Origin: Diphasiastrum complanatum
Taxonomy: Eukaryota; Streptophyta; Lycopodiopsida; Lycopodiales; Lycopodiaceae
Assembly (NCBI GenBank): GCA_029204225.1
Contig: CM055113.1
Span: 18,753,746-18,817,745, forward strand
Reading direction: 5' to 3'
DNA: 64,000 nt
Both the position numbers and the translations under genes were made by a program. Below are positions 60,001-64,000 of this stretch, one piece after another. How positions within the stretch are numbered: the first letter of the stretch is position 1; every line of letters begins with the position of its first letter. The notes under the pieces were generated by a model. That model searched no databases, was not told the DNA's origin, and saw only the letters and a list, made by a program, of their open reading frames with translations.

Positions 60001-61636
60001 TTGAAACCTTTACAATAAATTTTTATAATGTTTACAAACTTGGTAAGCCTATTTAAACTTTGAGAGAATAGAACGTGTGCAAGCGGCCTAGATACTTTTA
60101 TTTTAGTATATATTTCATGTTGAAGAAGTCTCAAACTTCAGGACCTTCAAACCACGAAGAAAAATTGATAGTTCAATACCAAATTGCATATAGATGCTTT
60201 GGCTCAAGGGTTTCAACCAGCAAATTGATATGTTTTGCCAAACTAACCTTTCTTCATAAAATACTCGCTTTCGAGCACGATGGATCAATTCTTCGCACAG
60301 TGTGGGTTTGTCACCAAACAGCTTAATTTGCCCAATAGCTTGCATTGCAGCTGCCATTGCCTGAAAGTTTAGAAGCAGAGACATTCAGCAATCACTCATC
60401 TTGTGCCATAGCTTACATTATTTCTCACACTATAGCTTATAAACACAGCTCTTTTGTAAAGCAAGCTCATCATGGCATTAGAGGTTTTGAACTAACATAT
60501 AGCACCCACATAGAACTGCTTTGAATGCTTAAATGTACGTGACATACAGAGTTTGACTAGTGCTTGGAGTCAGATTGGCAGTCTCAACAATCTGAACTAC
60601 AAGAGAAAGTGTTTCCACAAGATCTAGCAAACAAACTTACCTTGAAAACTTGTTAACTTGAAAACATCACAAGAGGATATTAACAAGTAGGAATTCCTAA
60701 AACACAACAGCAATAACCACTTAGAAAAAGGAAAAACAGTGCCTTTTTGACAAGGACCAGAGGAACTTGTCTTCAAGACTGAGCAACTGGCATACATACT
60801 GCATCTTTAGTAGGTGTTCGATTTTGCCAACGAGTCCATACAGCCTCTTCAGGAGGTGGCCGCTGCCGATTCCACCAAAGCTGATCGTTAGGAAGAGGCG
60901 GAGGTGGAGGTGTTATCGGTTTCTTTCCTTTCGGATAAGCTGAAAGGGGATAACTCCCCTTGTTGTTTTTTATTTCTTCAAGAGTCATTTCTGGCTCCTC
61001 CTCTTCTTCTTCCGCATACACTACTTTTCCCTCATCGTCATCTTCCTCTTCCTCCTCTTCCTCTTCCTCTTCCTCTTCCTCTTCTTCTTCCTCCTCTTCC
61101 TCTTCAGCAATATCAGCCTCATTCAAACCAACCATTTTCTTGTCTAACTTTTGTCCATCTGAATTGGGGTTTCCTTCAGGTTCTGCATCTGTTCCTTTAG
61201 CATGCGCAACCGATGTATGAGTCGGTGATGTCTCTGTGTCTCGCTTCCGTCTACGTCCACGTCTTCGTGGTTGAGCAAGTGAATCAGTCTCAGAATTGTG
61301 ACCCTTTGGTTGGTCAGAAACATGAGAAGATGAGCTCCTCCGAATCGTGTCTTCGTCCCAAAACGAAGTATTAGACAACGCATTTCTGTGCCCATATGCA
61401 GGTGCTGGCTCTTTTGTGATGGGGTCAATGTAGCTCGTATAGGGAGGATCATCAACATATGCATACAAAAAATCATCCTCAACCCCACCACTACCACTAC
61501 ATCTAACAATTCCTTTGGAAGTCTTGAAATTTCTCAAAATGTGAGATTTTGCAGAATGGTGTGTATTGGTGTTGCCTACATGGAAGAGATTATCCTTCAA
61601 AATCTGCAGCGGAAAGGTCCCATAATTTATTTGCAT
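32088..61636 (-). CDS. HMR: HEMERA / pTAC12 (PAP5), seven exons, introns full of transposons
   Basis: HEMERA (pTAC12, PAP5) is an accessory subunit of the plastid-encoded RNA polymerase, needed for chloroplast transcription. A nuclear pool takes part in phytochrome signalling and PIF turnover. Coding exons, in order, are 61636-60800, 60360-60248, 54369-54110, 46524-46403, 46173-46102, 32336-32259 and 32150-32088. They sum to 1545 nt, 514 residues plus TGA, and every junction is in phase. Landmarks: basic N-terminus (1-46, putative plastid transit peptide), [14 protein letters not shown] (59-72), basic RRRGRRRKR (124-132, possible NLS), a 21-Glu run (178-198), WWN..RP and W.RWQ (255-271), [13 protein letters not shown] (288-300), [16 protein letters not shown] (331-346), [12 protein letters not shown] (380-391), GGDPVYPTI (406-414), [12 protein letters not shown] (425-436) and an acidic C-terminus. 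These are family hallmarks as I know them. Introns are 439, 5878, 7585, 229, 13765 and 108 bp. Confidence 0.93.
32259..32336 (-). CDS. HMR: HMR exon 6
   Basis: 78 nt, residues 469-494, phase 0 on both sides. It encodes a short acidic segment ending [11 protein letters not shown], matching the family pattern MDEA---A-DIG-+E. Acceptor TTGGCAG. The donor is GAG/GCAAGT, a GC-AG intron with otherwise perfect donor consensus. The assignment rests on the motif, the phase and the neighbouring acidic exon, because the exon is short. Confidence 0.8.
34261..34537. repeat. Direct repeat pair (about 77-90 bp) separated by ~110 bp
   Basis: The segment containing CTCTCCTCTCAAAGTATAAT and GGTGTCACCATCCACAAAGC occurs at 34261-34337 and again at 34448-34537. 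It lies immediately left of the hAT copy 1, so one copy may mark its truncation point. Confidence 0.75.
34560..35780 (+). pseudogene. hAT transposase copy 1 (BED finger and DUF659), decayed
   Basis: Plus strand. The ATG at 34622 starts [14 protein letters not shown]... [16 protein letters not shown], a BED-type zinc-finger start, which stops at 34744. After a deletion the DUF659 region follows: [36 protein letters not shown] and [12 protein letters not shown] (34800-35045). Then, across an intron-like gap, come [17 protein letters not shown] (35310-35360) and [15 protein letters not shown] (35685-35730), a diagnostic hAT motif. Stops interrupt it and the dimerisation domain is not seen. It is about 80% similar by eye to copy 2 at 44011-45175. 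Confidence 0.8.
36453..36702 (-). pseudogene. Unrecognised open frame cut by an LTR
   Basis: Minus frame with ordinary composition ([48 protein letters not shown]). It runs into the LTR at 36703, so the element inserted into it. I do not recognise the protein. Confidence 0.25.
36703..37142 (-). repeat. 3' LTR of the gag-only element
   Basis: 440 bp, nearly identical to 40649-41087. It is preceded on the minus strand by a polypurine tract. Confidence 0.85.
37331..39063 (-). pseudogene. Copia-type gag relic with internal duplication
   Basis: Minus strand. [17 protein letters not shown] (about 38990-38940) is the classical copia Gag start, and [18 protein letters not shown] (38340-38287) continues it. 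Further left the frame is unlike known Gag. A block of about 140 bp (37503-37640) is repeated at 38467-38606, and another of about 130 bp (38039-38165) at 38625-38755. There is no protease, integrase or RT. Confidence 0.6.
38398..38463 (-). repeat. Truncated LTR of the tRNA-like TRIM family
   Basis: On the minus strand it begins TGTTGAAATATCAATCC and runs through the AGAGAGAACTATCAAAC leader into the first 24 nt of the tRNA-like part (acceptor strand and D arm with A box TAGCTCAGTGG). It then breaks off at 38398. It is a fourth copy of the LTR described at 49607-50270, in an independent location. Its outer edge lies 3 bp from the start of a duplicated block. Confidence 0.85.
39432..40194. mobile_element. 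763-bp hAT-type MITE with 8-bp target-site duplication
   Basis: Perfect 13-bp terminal inverted repeats CATAGTTGCAGCG (39432-39444) and CGCTGCAACTATG (40182-40194) are flanked by the 8-bp direct repeat GAAACAAG (39424-39431 and 40195-40202). An 8-bp duplication with a CA...TG end is diagnostic of hAT. Both ends are packed with the palindromic word AATCGCGATT and its variants (39438-39512, 40124-40180). The interior is non-coding, with a poly-T tract and a GC-rich block at 39690-39760. Confidence 0.9.
40633..40645 (-). other. Primer-binding site (initiator-Met tRNA)
   Basis: TGGTATCAGAGCC on the minus strand, three bases from the 5' LTR end. It fixes the direction of the element. Confidence 0.85.
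40649..41087 (-). repeat. 5' LTR of the gag-only element
   Basis: 439 bp, next to the primer-binding site at 40633-40645. Beyond its outer edge the sequence CTCTCCCTTT resembles the complement of a polypurine tract, as if a further element copy once lay to the right. Confidence 0.85.
41880..43284 (+). pseudogene. Ty3/gypsy gag-protease relic
   Basis: Plus strand, three frames. A Gag core ([20 protein letters not shown], then [18 protein letters not shown]) is followed by a zinc knuckle [14 protein letters not shown] near 42570, whose last Cys is replaced by Tyr. Next come a protease-like [18 protein letters not shown] (42800-42855) and [20 protein letters not shown] (42990-43050). The rest of pol is missing: the sequence is interrupted at 43284 by the hAT copy that starts CAGTGTTTC. 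Confidence 0.8.
43285..45175 (+). mobile_element. hAT transposon copy 2 with 5' end and transposase (3' part missing)
   Basis: CAGTG at 43285 is the consensus hAT terminus, and the following 130 bp repeat GTTTCGAAAC/CGTTTCGAAAC as subterminal motifs. GA and GT microsatellites follow (43465-43860). The transposase begins at ATG 44011. After a frameshift it reads [20 protein letters not shown] and [20 protein letters not shown], a BED finger, up to a GGCACAG/GTGATT donor near 44255. The next exon (from 44494) includes [20 protein letters not shown] and [12 protein letters not shown] (44700-44925). The exon at 45105 has [17 protein letters not shown], where it ends. The BED-DUF659-hAT order is that of plant hAT transposases. 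Confidence 0.8.
43463..43860. repeat. GA and GT microsatellite block
   Basis: Alternating GA and GT tracts with a repeated unit GAAAGAGAGGGAGTGTTTGT (about three copies near 43518-43630). They give spurious His/Thr-rich and Cys/Val-rich frames on the two strands. Confidence 0.9.
45176..46101. other. HMR intron 5 edge, unassigned insertion
   Basis: The hAT coding sequence stops abruptly at 45175 and is followed by non-coding sequence of unknown type that includes a TTCACGTGTGTG word. Short frames such as 45514-45807 plus show no motif. Confidence 0.35.
46102..46173 (-). CDS. HMR: HMR exon 5
   Basis: 72 nt, residues 445-468 ([19 protein letters not shown]...). Phase 0 on both sides: acceptor TTTGTAG, donor GAG/GTATAT. 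The sequence G+(I/M)I--E-L--IL-KE is the conserved segment after the PTP motif of pTAC12. Confidence 0.9.
46403..46524 (-). CDS. HMR: HMR exon 4
   Basis: 122 nt, residues 404-444. Acceptor GATAG, donor GCG/GTAAAA. It contains [16 protein letters not shown] and [19 protein letters not shown], the signature of the pTAC12 C-terminal half. Confidence 0.93.
47860..48070 (+). pseudogene. Possible LINE ORF2 fragment
   Basis: Plus-strand reading [20 protein letters not shown] with an adjacent frame [19 protein letters not shown] resembles the linker after the endonuclease of plant LINEs (basic helix, then an S-GAFW-like step). It is short and frame-shifted, so weakly supported. Confidence 0.3.
48138..48970 (-). 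repeat. Copia 3' LTR
   Basis: 833 bp with matching ends TGTTGG...CCAACA (read on the minus strand). It directly follows a polypurine tract (TGAGGGGGAG) at 48971-48980. It contains an AG microsatellite at 48559-48590. It belongs to the copia RT-RNase H relic to its right. Confidence 0.75.
49607..49750 (+). repeat. TRIM 5' LTR
   Basis: 144 bp, TG...CA ends, differing from the third LTR at 50127-50270 at five positions by eye. It carries intact A and B boxes. Confidence 0.9.
49649..49721 (+). ncRNA. tRNA-like sequence with Pol III A and B boxes (LTR 1)
   Basis: 73 nt. Acceptor strands GGGCGGA and TCTGTCC pair with two G-T wobbles and are followed by A as discriminator. D arm GCTC/GAGC is perfect. 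T arm CTGGG-TTCGAAT-CCTAG has four normal pairs and one G-T. A box TAGCTCAGTGG (49656-49666) and B box GGTTCGAATCC (49700-49710) fit the plant Pol III consensus. The anticodon arm is imperfect and the loop lacks T33, so this is not a functional tRNA. A CAA motif precedes it at the position favoured for plant Pol III starts. Resembles tRNA-Ala in its 5' half. Confidence 0.85.
49751..49763 (+). other. TRIM primer-binding site
   Basis: TGGTATCAGAGCC immediately after the LTR end ACA, complementary to the 3' end of initiator-Met tRNA. Confidence 0.9.
49867..50012 (+). repeat. TRIM 3' LTR
   Basis: 146 bp. Compared with LTR 1 it has three extra bases near the start, one missing base near the end, an A-box C to A change (TAGCTAAGTGG) and a B-box C to T change (GGTTTGAATCC). 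It is followed at 50014-50018 by TTTTT. Confidence 0.9.
49912..49984 (+). ncRNA. tRNA-like sequence (LTR 2), boxes mutated
   Basis: Same 73-nt module as at 49649. One substitution in each internal promoter box suggests it is weaker or inactive. A compensating G to A in the T stem is also present. Confidence 0.75.
50127..50290 (+). repeat. Third TRIM LTR with remnant of the internal region
   Basis: LTR 50127-50270 (144 bp) followed by TGGTAACAGTTCATGGTG. Relative to the intact element, 20 bp are missing between two TA words, which removes most of the primer-binding site. At about 50288 it passes into gypsy RT sequence. It is a separate, truncated insertion 115 bp from the intact element. Confidence 0.85.
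50169..50241 (+). ncRNA. tRNA-like sequence (LTR 3)
   Basis: 73-nt module with B box GGTTCGAATCC intact and the last base of the A box changed (TAGCTCAGTGC). Otherwise it is nearly identical to LTR 1. Confidence 0.8.
50290..52195 (-). pseudogene. Ty3/gypsy gag-protease-RT relic
   Basis: Minus strand, right to left. Gag ([38 protein letters not shown]; 52190-51900) leads to a zinc knuckle [14 protein letters not shown] (about 51555-51514, perfect CX2CX4HX4C). Next are the protease [18 protein letters not shown] (51340-51285) and a linker with [12 protein letters not shown] starts at [38 protein letters not shown] and GGVRLCVD, then a [12 protein letters not shown]-like segment with the first catalytic Asp, and [11 protein letters not shown]. 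It ends before the Y-x-DD box, where the truncated TRIM LTR begins. Stops break the later part. Confidence 0.85.
52195..52575 (+). pseudogene. Ty1/copia integrase core fragment
   Basis: Plus strand. [20 protein letters not shown] and FVTFIDDYT carry the two catalytic Asp residues. [17 protein letters not shown] and [18 protein letters not shown] carry the catalytic Glu. One stop occurs after FIDDYT. It is isolated, lies in opposite orientation to the neighbouring gypsy relic and ends near 52575. Confidence 0.85.
52745..53030. other. GC-rich island with GCCAGC/GCTGGC repeats
   Basis: Unusually GC-rich for this window, with many inverted and direct GCCAGC, CTGGCAGG and GCTAGCGAG words and a run of ten C. 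No credible coding frame. Possibly an LTR or a transposon end. Confidence 0.5.
53090..53530 (+). pseudogene. LINE-type ORF2 C-terminal zinc-finger (zf-RVT) relic
   Basis: Plus strand across frames: [36 protein letters not shown]-like sequence, then [20 protein letters not shown] with CPIY (about 53305-53375). This gives the C-x2-C...H-x4-C pattern found at the end of non-LTR retrotransposon RTs. [20 protein letters not shown] follows. Stops are frequent, and RT itself is missing. Confidence 0.55.
53955..53999. repeat. (CT)n microsatellite
   Basis: About 22 CT units in HMR intron 3, just downstream of exon 3. Confidence 0.95.
54110..54369 (-). CDS. HMR: HMR exon 3
   Basis: 260 nt, completing Arg317 and coding 318-403 plus one base. 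I chose the acceptor GACAG/G because an upstream AG would bring a stop into frame. It contains a charged helix ([12 protein letters not shown]) and then the most conserved stretch [32 protein letters not shown] and [15 protein letters not shown]. It ends ATGG/GTTGGT. Confidence 0.93.
54896..55864 (-). repeat. Copia 3' LTR (full length, ~969 bp)
   Basis: Begins TGTTATGGTTTAAG at 55864 after the polypurine tract and ends ...GTTGCTGATTTTAAT at 54896. It contains a block of CATGCAATCAACATGCAAGC repeats (54910-54960) missing from the other LTR. Confidence 0.8.
55873..59508 (-). pseudogene. Ty1/copia gag-pol, nearly complete but frame-broken
   Basis: Minus strand, from [20 protein letters not shown] (59508). 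Two zinc knuckles follow ([28 protein letters not shown]; 59050-58940). The protease active-site DSG segment is absent, the frame passing directly to [12 protein letters not shown]. Pre-integrase ([18 protein letters not shown]), integrase ([37 protein letters not shown]), a Glu-rich linker (57540-57590), RT ([20 protein letters not shown]) and RNase H ([37 protein letters not shown]) follow, to a stop at 55873. Frameshifts or stops occur near 59200, 58240, 57680, 57370 and 56990. The long intact 346-codon 3' frame implies a fairly recent insertion. Confidence 0.9.
59510..59521 (-). other. Primer-binding site of the intron 2 copia
   Basis: TGGTATCAGAGC on the minus strand, immediately after the 5' LTR and two bases before the Gag start codon. 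Confidence 0.85.
59522..60072 (-). repeat. Copia 5' LTR (truncated)
   Basis: Matches the 3' LTR at 54896-55864 except for two internal deletions and a missing outer end. A 12-bp primer-binding site abuts it. Confidence 0.8.
60248..60360 (-). CDS. HMR: HMR exon 2
   Basis: 113 nt, residues 280-316 plus two bases of Arg317. It is preceded by TTTCAG and ends AAAG/GTTAGT. It carries [13 protein letters not shown] and [11 protein letters not shown], which continue the WWN/W.RWQ block of exon 1 in the order typical of pTAC12. Confidence 0.93.
60800..61636 (-). CDS. HMR: HMR exon 1
   Basis: Codes for residues 1-279. The first in-frame ATG is at 61636-61634 ([13 protein letters not shown]), and an in-frame TAA lies about 30 nt upstream. 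The N-terminal 46 residues are basic, with few acids, as expected of a plastid transit peptide, ending near IVRCSGSGG. The exon contains the conserved AYVDDPP block, the basic RRRGRRRKR cluster, the poly-Glu run and a second Glu block. It ends in the WWN/W.RWQ block. It ends after GCA at a textbook donor GTATGT. Confidence 0.93.
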
Positions 61637-62330
61637 ACACCCCAAATGCGATGTGTAGAAATCTTAGCTTTGAGCCTAAACCACAAACCGTAGAAAACCC
61701 TAAATGGAAGAAATTACCCTTTAAAATCTGCACAAAGTTTGATTAGGTCCCAAAATTTGGTTTCATACGCCCCAATTGCAAAAACATTAGCACTGACCTT
61801 AAACTCTTGCCTACGCCCCAATAGCATTGAACCTAAACCCTAATCTCTAAACGCTACTGAATCGAAAAGTTACAGCTAGGTTGAGAATCGCTAAACCCTA
61901 CATGGGGTAGTCCTCAATCTAGTGCTTGTCTGAAAAATATTGTTTATTTCCCATGTGCACATGTGCACATGGGATTTCAAACACAACACCGTTGTCCTTC
62001 AACCTCAAACGCGTTCCATAGTCCGTAAAAATGGAAACTATGGCACTCAATAAAGTCTATGCTAAAAAAGTACACAGCTCTCCGGGAAATTTTGCTTACA
62101 CGTTTTATCAAACGCTGTGCATGCTTTCCTGAAACATGGCATGCATTTCGTCCATGAAACTGCGTTGAACAGAAAGCATCTGCTTGCCAATACAAAAGGT
62201 GAGTTAAATCCTAGCATAACTTTTGCAAAATGCAATCTTTCGGAGATAAGGGTGAATAAAAACTCTTCAAAACTGCAGCAATTACTAAGAAGCTCATTTC
62301 AGACATGAACAAGTAGAATTCAAACCTGGA
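61637..62330 (-). promoter_or_regulatory. Probable 5' UTR and promoter region of HMR
   Basis: Non-coding on the minus strand, with an in-frame stop just upstream of the HMR start. It contains the E-box palindrome and a phrase duplicated in part from exon 1 (GGAAGAAATTACCCTTTAAAATCTGC near 61707 resembles GGAAGAGATTATCCTTCAAAATCTGC near 61582). The transcription start is not identifiable. Confidence 0.4.
61949..61974. promoter_or_regulatory. 26-bp perfect palindrome of CACATG/CATGTG E-boxes
   Basis: A perfect inverted repeat centred at 61961/61962, about 310 bp upstream of the HMR ATG. It holds four overlapping hexamers CATGTG/CACATG (61952, 61958, 61960, 61966). CACATG is the PBE-type E-box that bHLH factors of the PIF class can bind. 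The presence of the palindrome is seen directly. A regulatory role is inferred only from its position. Confidence 0.5.
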
Positions 62331-62934
62331 AGCTTTGGGCATGTAAGCAAGATGGCATCCATAAGGTGCACCACACTTTTTCCTTTTACCTCCGCAGCTG
62401 CTGCTGGAACAACCGTGCTTGTAATACTGAACCTGGAACAACCGTCCTTTCCTCTAAACATTTGGCATCATCATCATATCAAACCATTGGATATCAAACC
62501 CAAATCAGATACAGCCACAATATCAAAATGCTGACATATGACAGATGAGCACAGCTTACTAATACATATGAGTTACGGGATCAGTGTCATGAGGATCAGG
62601 TACGTTGTGCACAACCATTTCATCATTTTAGTGTTATGGGTTGCTACTAATTTAGATCATATACATGAACCATGAAATCTCTGTGATGAGCTCAGTACAT
62701 ACAGCTCGTTTCTTGCTTCCTAGTGCTCAAGGAAAAAGCCCATGTTCCTTTGGTGGGTCTCATACATGATAGTGTTGGATTCTAAGTCAATATACTAAAA
62801 TTAAATCTAAGATGCATAGAAATTTGAAGATATGATGCAGGCATTTGCAGATTAGAAACACTCTTATGCACAATCTAGATGATGAGATAGATGTATTCTT
62901 GTTGTCTTAATCTATCATCTAATGAACTCACTCA
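62331..62934. other. Upstream intergenic sequence, no supported gene
   Basis: A minus-strand frame 62211-62441 contains a short Cys/Ser-rich stretch (YYKHGCSSSSCGGKRKKCG) with a GGAG/GTAAAAGG donor-like step. It could be a small exon of something upstream, but I cannot support it. Confidence 0.3.
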
Positions 62935-63125
62935 TGGTCCATCCTAAGGTGGTATGCGGGTAAAGTTGTTGACTATTACCGGCAGTGCACGGGCTCGAAA
63001 TCTCAACTACTACGTAATGACATCTTAAGAGCTTGCTCCCAACTTGGCATTGCCCACATGGCATTGCTAGGTTGTATATGTTGTGTATAACCACCACTAG
63101 TTGCGTAACTATGTTACAAAAAATG
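62935..63125 (+). repeat. Possible tRNA-derived SINE
   Basis: GGTGGTATGCGGGTAAAG followed 45 bp later by CACGGGCTCGAAATCTC resembles a degenerate A box and B box (GGCTCGAAATC against GGTTCGANNCC). The unit ends in TTACAAAAAATG. The general layout is that of plant SINEs, but the boxes are poor and I see no second copy here. Confidence 0.3.
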
Positions 63126-63519
63126 AATGACCTCATCTAGAATCTTCAATTAATTATTGAAGCTCCTTAAACACAATTTTTAAAGAAATTAATATTTTTC
63201 AAAGGGCAAATACATTTTACTTTGAAAAATTAAACTCACAATATATATATATCAAAATAAAATAAAATAAAAACTCATTTCGTGACGGAACAAATTTTGG
63301 AATGCATTTTGTTTTGAACCTAGTGTTTTAGAATAGGTATTTATGGAACTTGTTACCACCTGCCATTTGGGCAGATGATGGAACCTTCCGAGGACGCCAA
63401 ACATGTTTCCTAGACGCCCATACGAGATGTGAACAATTTCTGGCCACATGGTTTATAAAAGGTTTATTTTCAAATATCAAGACTTTTCATTTTTTTCCCA
63501 TCCAGCAGTGGCTCATGAA

Positions 63520-63587
<68 letters not shown>

Positions 63588-64000
63588 TATTCGCTTTGTC
63601 GTAGTACTGATGAGCTATTGTAACCATTTGTTAAAAGTTGAGATGTCACTCTTAGATAAGTTTGAGCATTAAAATTATAAAAATTTAAATTTCTAATTCT
63701 TCTAAAATTGATTTTGTTTTTTTTTTTAACAATTTGAATGTCACACGTAAGGCAAAGTTTCTCATGATGTATCCAATAACCTTGCATAAAAATTTATATG
63801 TTTGCATTACATGTCCTTTTTATATGAAACAAGAGAGTGTGGCAAGCCAGATGGCCCTGCCTTAAATTGCGACTTATTGATTTGTTATCTTTGTAGAAGG
63901 CAATTTATTCACATGTATCATAAGGGAGTTTAGCAAGTCACAAGGTCCTTTATTGAAAGTTGACTCTATTTTTTAGATTGTTTTTAAGTCTAAGAAGAGT
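63126..64000. other. Intergenic; contains a (CT)n array at 63524-63584
   Basis: AT-rich sequence with a (CT)n array of about 30 units at 63524-63584. The long Ser/Leu and Glu/Arg frames there are microsatellite artefacts. No gene is seen. Confidence 0.6.

Larger units (their letters stand above)
54896..60072 (-). mobile_element. Copia element filling HMR intron 2, both LTRs present
   Basis: 3' LTR at 54896-55864 and 5' LTR at 59522-60072. The 5' primer-binding site TGGTATCAGAGC at 59521-59510 lies next to the Gag ATG, and a polypurine tract (AGGAGGGAGC) precedes the 3' LTR. The 5' LTR lacks the outermost ~60 bp and two internal blocks found in the 3' LTR, so it was truncated after insertion. 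It lies in the same direction as the host gene. Confidence 0.85.

Noticed and set aside
60904-61220. Plus-strand Ser/Pro/Leu-rich frames opposite HMR exon 1
   Set aside because: They are shadows of the Glu-rich stretch of the real minus-strand exon.
61637-61645. Upstream TTG as the HMR start
   Set aside because: A plant nuclear gene should start at ATG. The ATG at 61634-61636 is three codons downstream in the same frame.

Overview
The window is nuclear DNA of a land plant with a large, transposon-rich genome. The one recognisable host gene is a plant plastid/nuclear gene, its introns reach almost 14 kb, and nearly everything else is decayed Ty1/copia, Ty3/gypsy, hAT, CACTA-like and LINE-like sequence plus long dinucleotide arrays. 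A probable Penelope-like fragment and the intron sizes would suit a gymnosperm or a fern, but the species cannot be fixed from the sequence alone.

Host gene. The minus strand from 61636 down to 32088 carries a seven-exon gene for HEMERA/pTAC12 (PAP5), a subunit of the plastid-encoded RNA polymerase that also works in the nucleus in phytochrome signalling. The exons are 61636-60800, 60360-60248, 54369-54110, 46524-46403, 46173-46102, 32336-32259 and 32150-32088. All junctions are in phase and give a 514-residue protein, about the length I remember for the Arabidopsis protein. Three introns (5.9, 7.6 and 13.8 kb) are filled with transposons. A 26-bp perfect palindrome made of CACATG/CATGTG E-boxes lies about 310 bp upstream of the ATG.

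Region 0-32 kb (downstream of the gene). A copia integrase fragment (1-515), a possible DNA transposon relic (544-2325), a gypsy RNase H/integrase fragment (2800-3540), a CACTA-like fragment (3585-4015), a short LTR pair (4375-5799), an element with long inverted ends and a strong hairpin (8895-11589), a cluster of CCCTATATAGGG palindromes (12120-12550), an HSPA12-like HSP70 pseudogene abutting a copia 3' end (14420-16600), a copia with gag fused to RT (18750-19990), a copia whose 3' part is inverted (24000-26035), and the Penelope-like fragment (26050-26570).

Region 32-61 kb (inside the gene). Intron 5 holds two hAT transposase copies, a complete gag-only LTR element with a 763-bp hAT MITE nested in it, and a gypsy gag-protease relic. 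Intron 3 holds a copia 3' end with LTR, a gypsy gag-pol relic, a copia integrase piece and LINE-like pieces. Intron 2 is mostly one copia element with both LTRs.

Most interesting item. In intron 3 there is a 406-bp TRIM (miniature LTR retrotransposon) whose 144-146-bp LTRs each contain a 73-nt tRNA-like sequence with intact Pol III A and B boxes. It has an initiator-Met tRNA primer-binding site, a polypurine tract and no TTTT anywhere inside. A third LTR lies 115 bp away and a truncated fourth lies in intron 5. It resembles Cassandra TRIMs, which carry a 5S rRNA-derived Pol III promoter, but uses a tRNA-like module.
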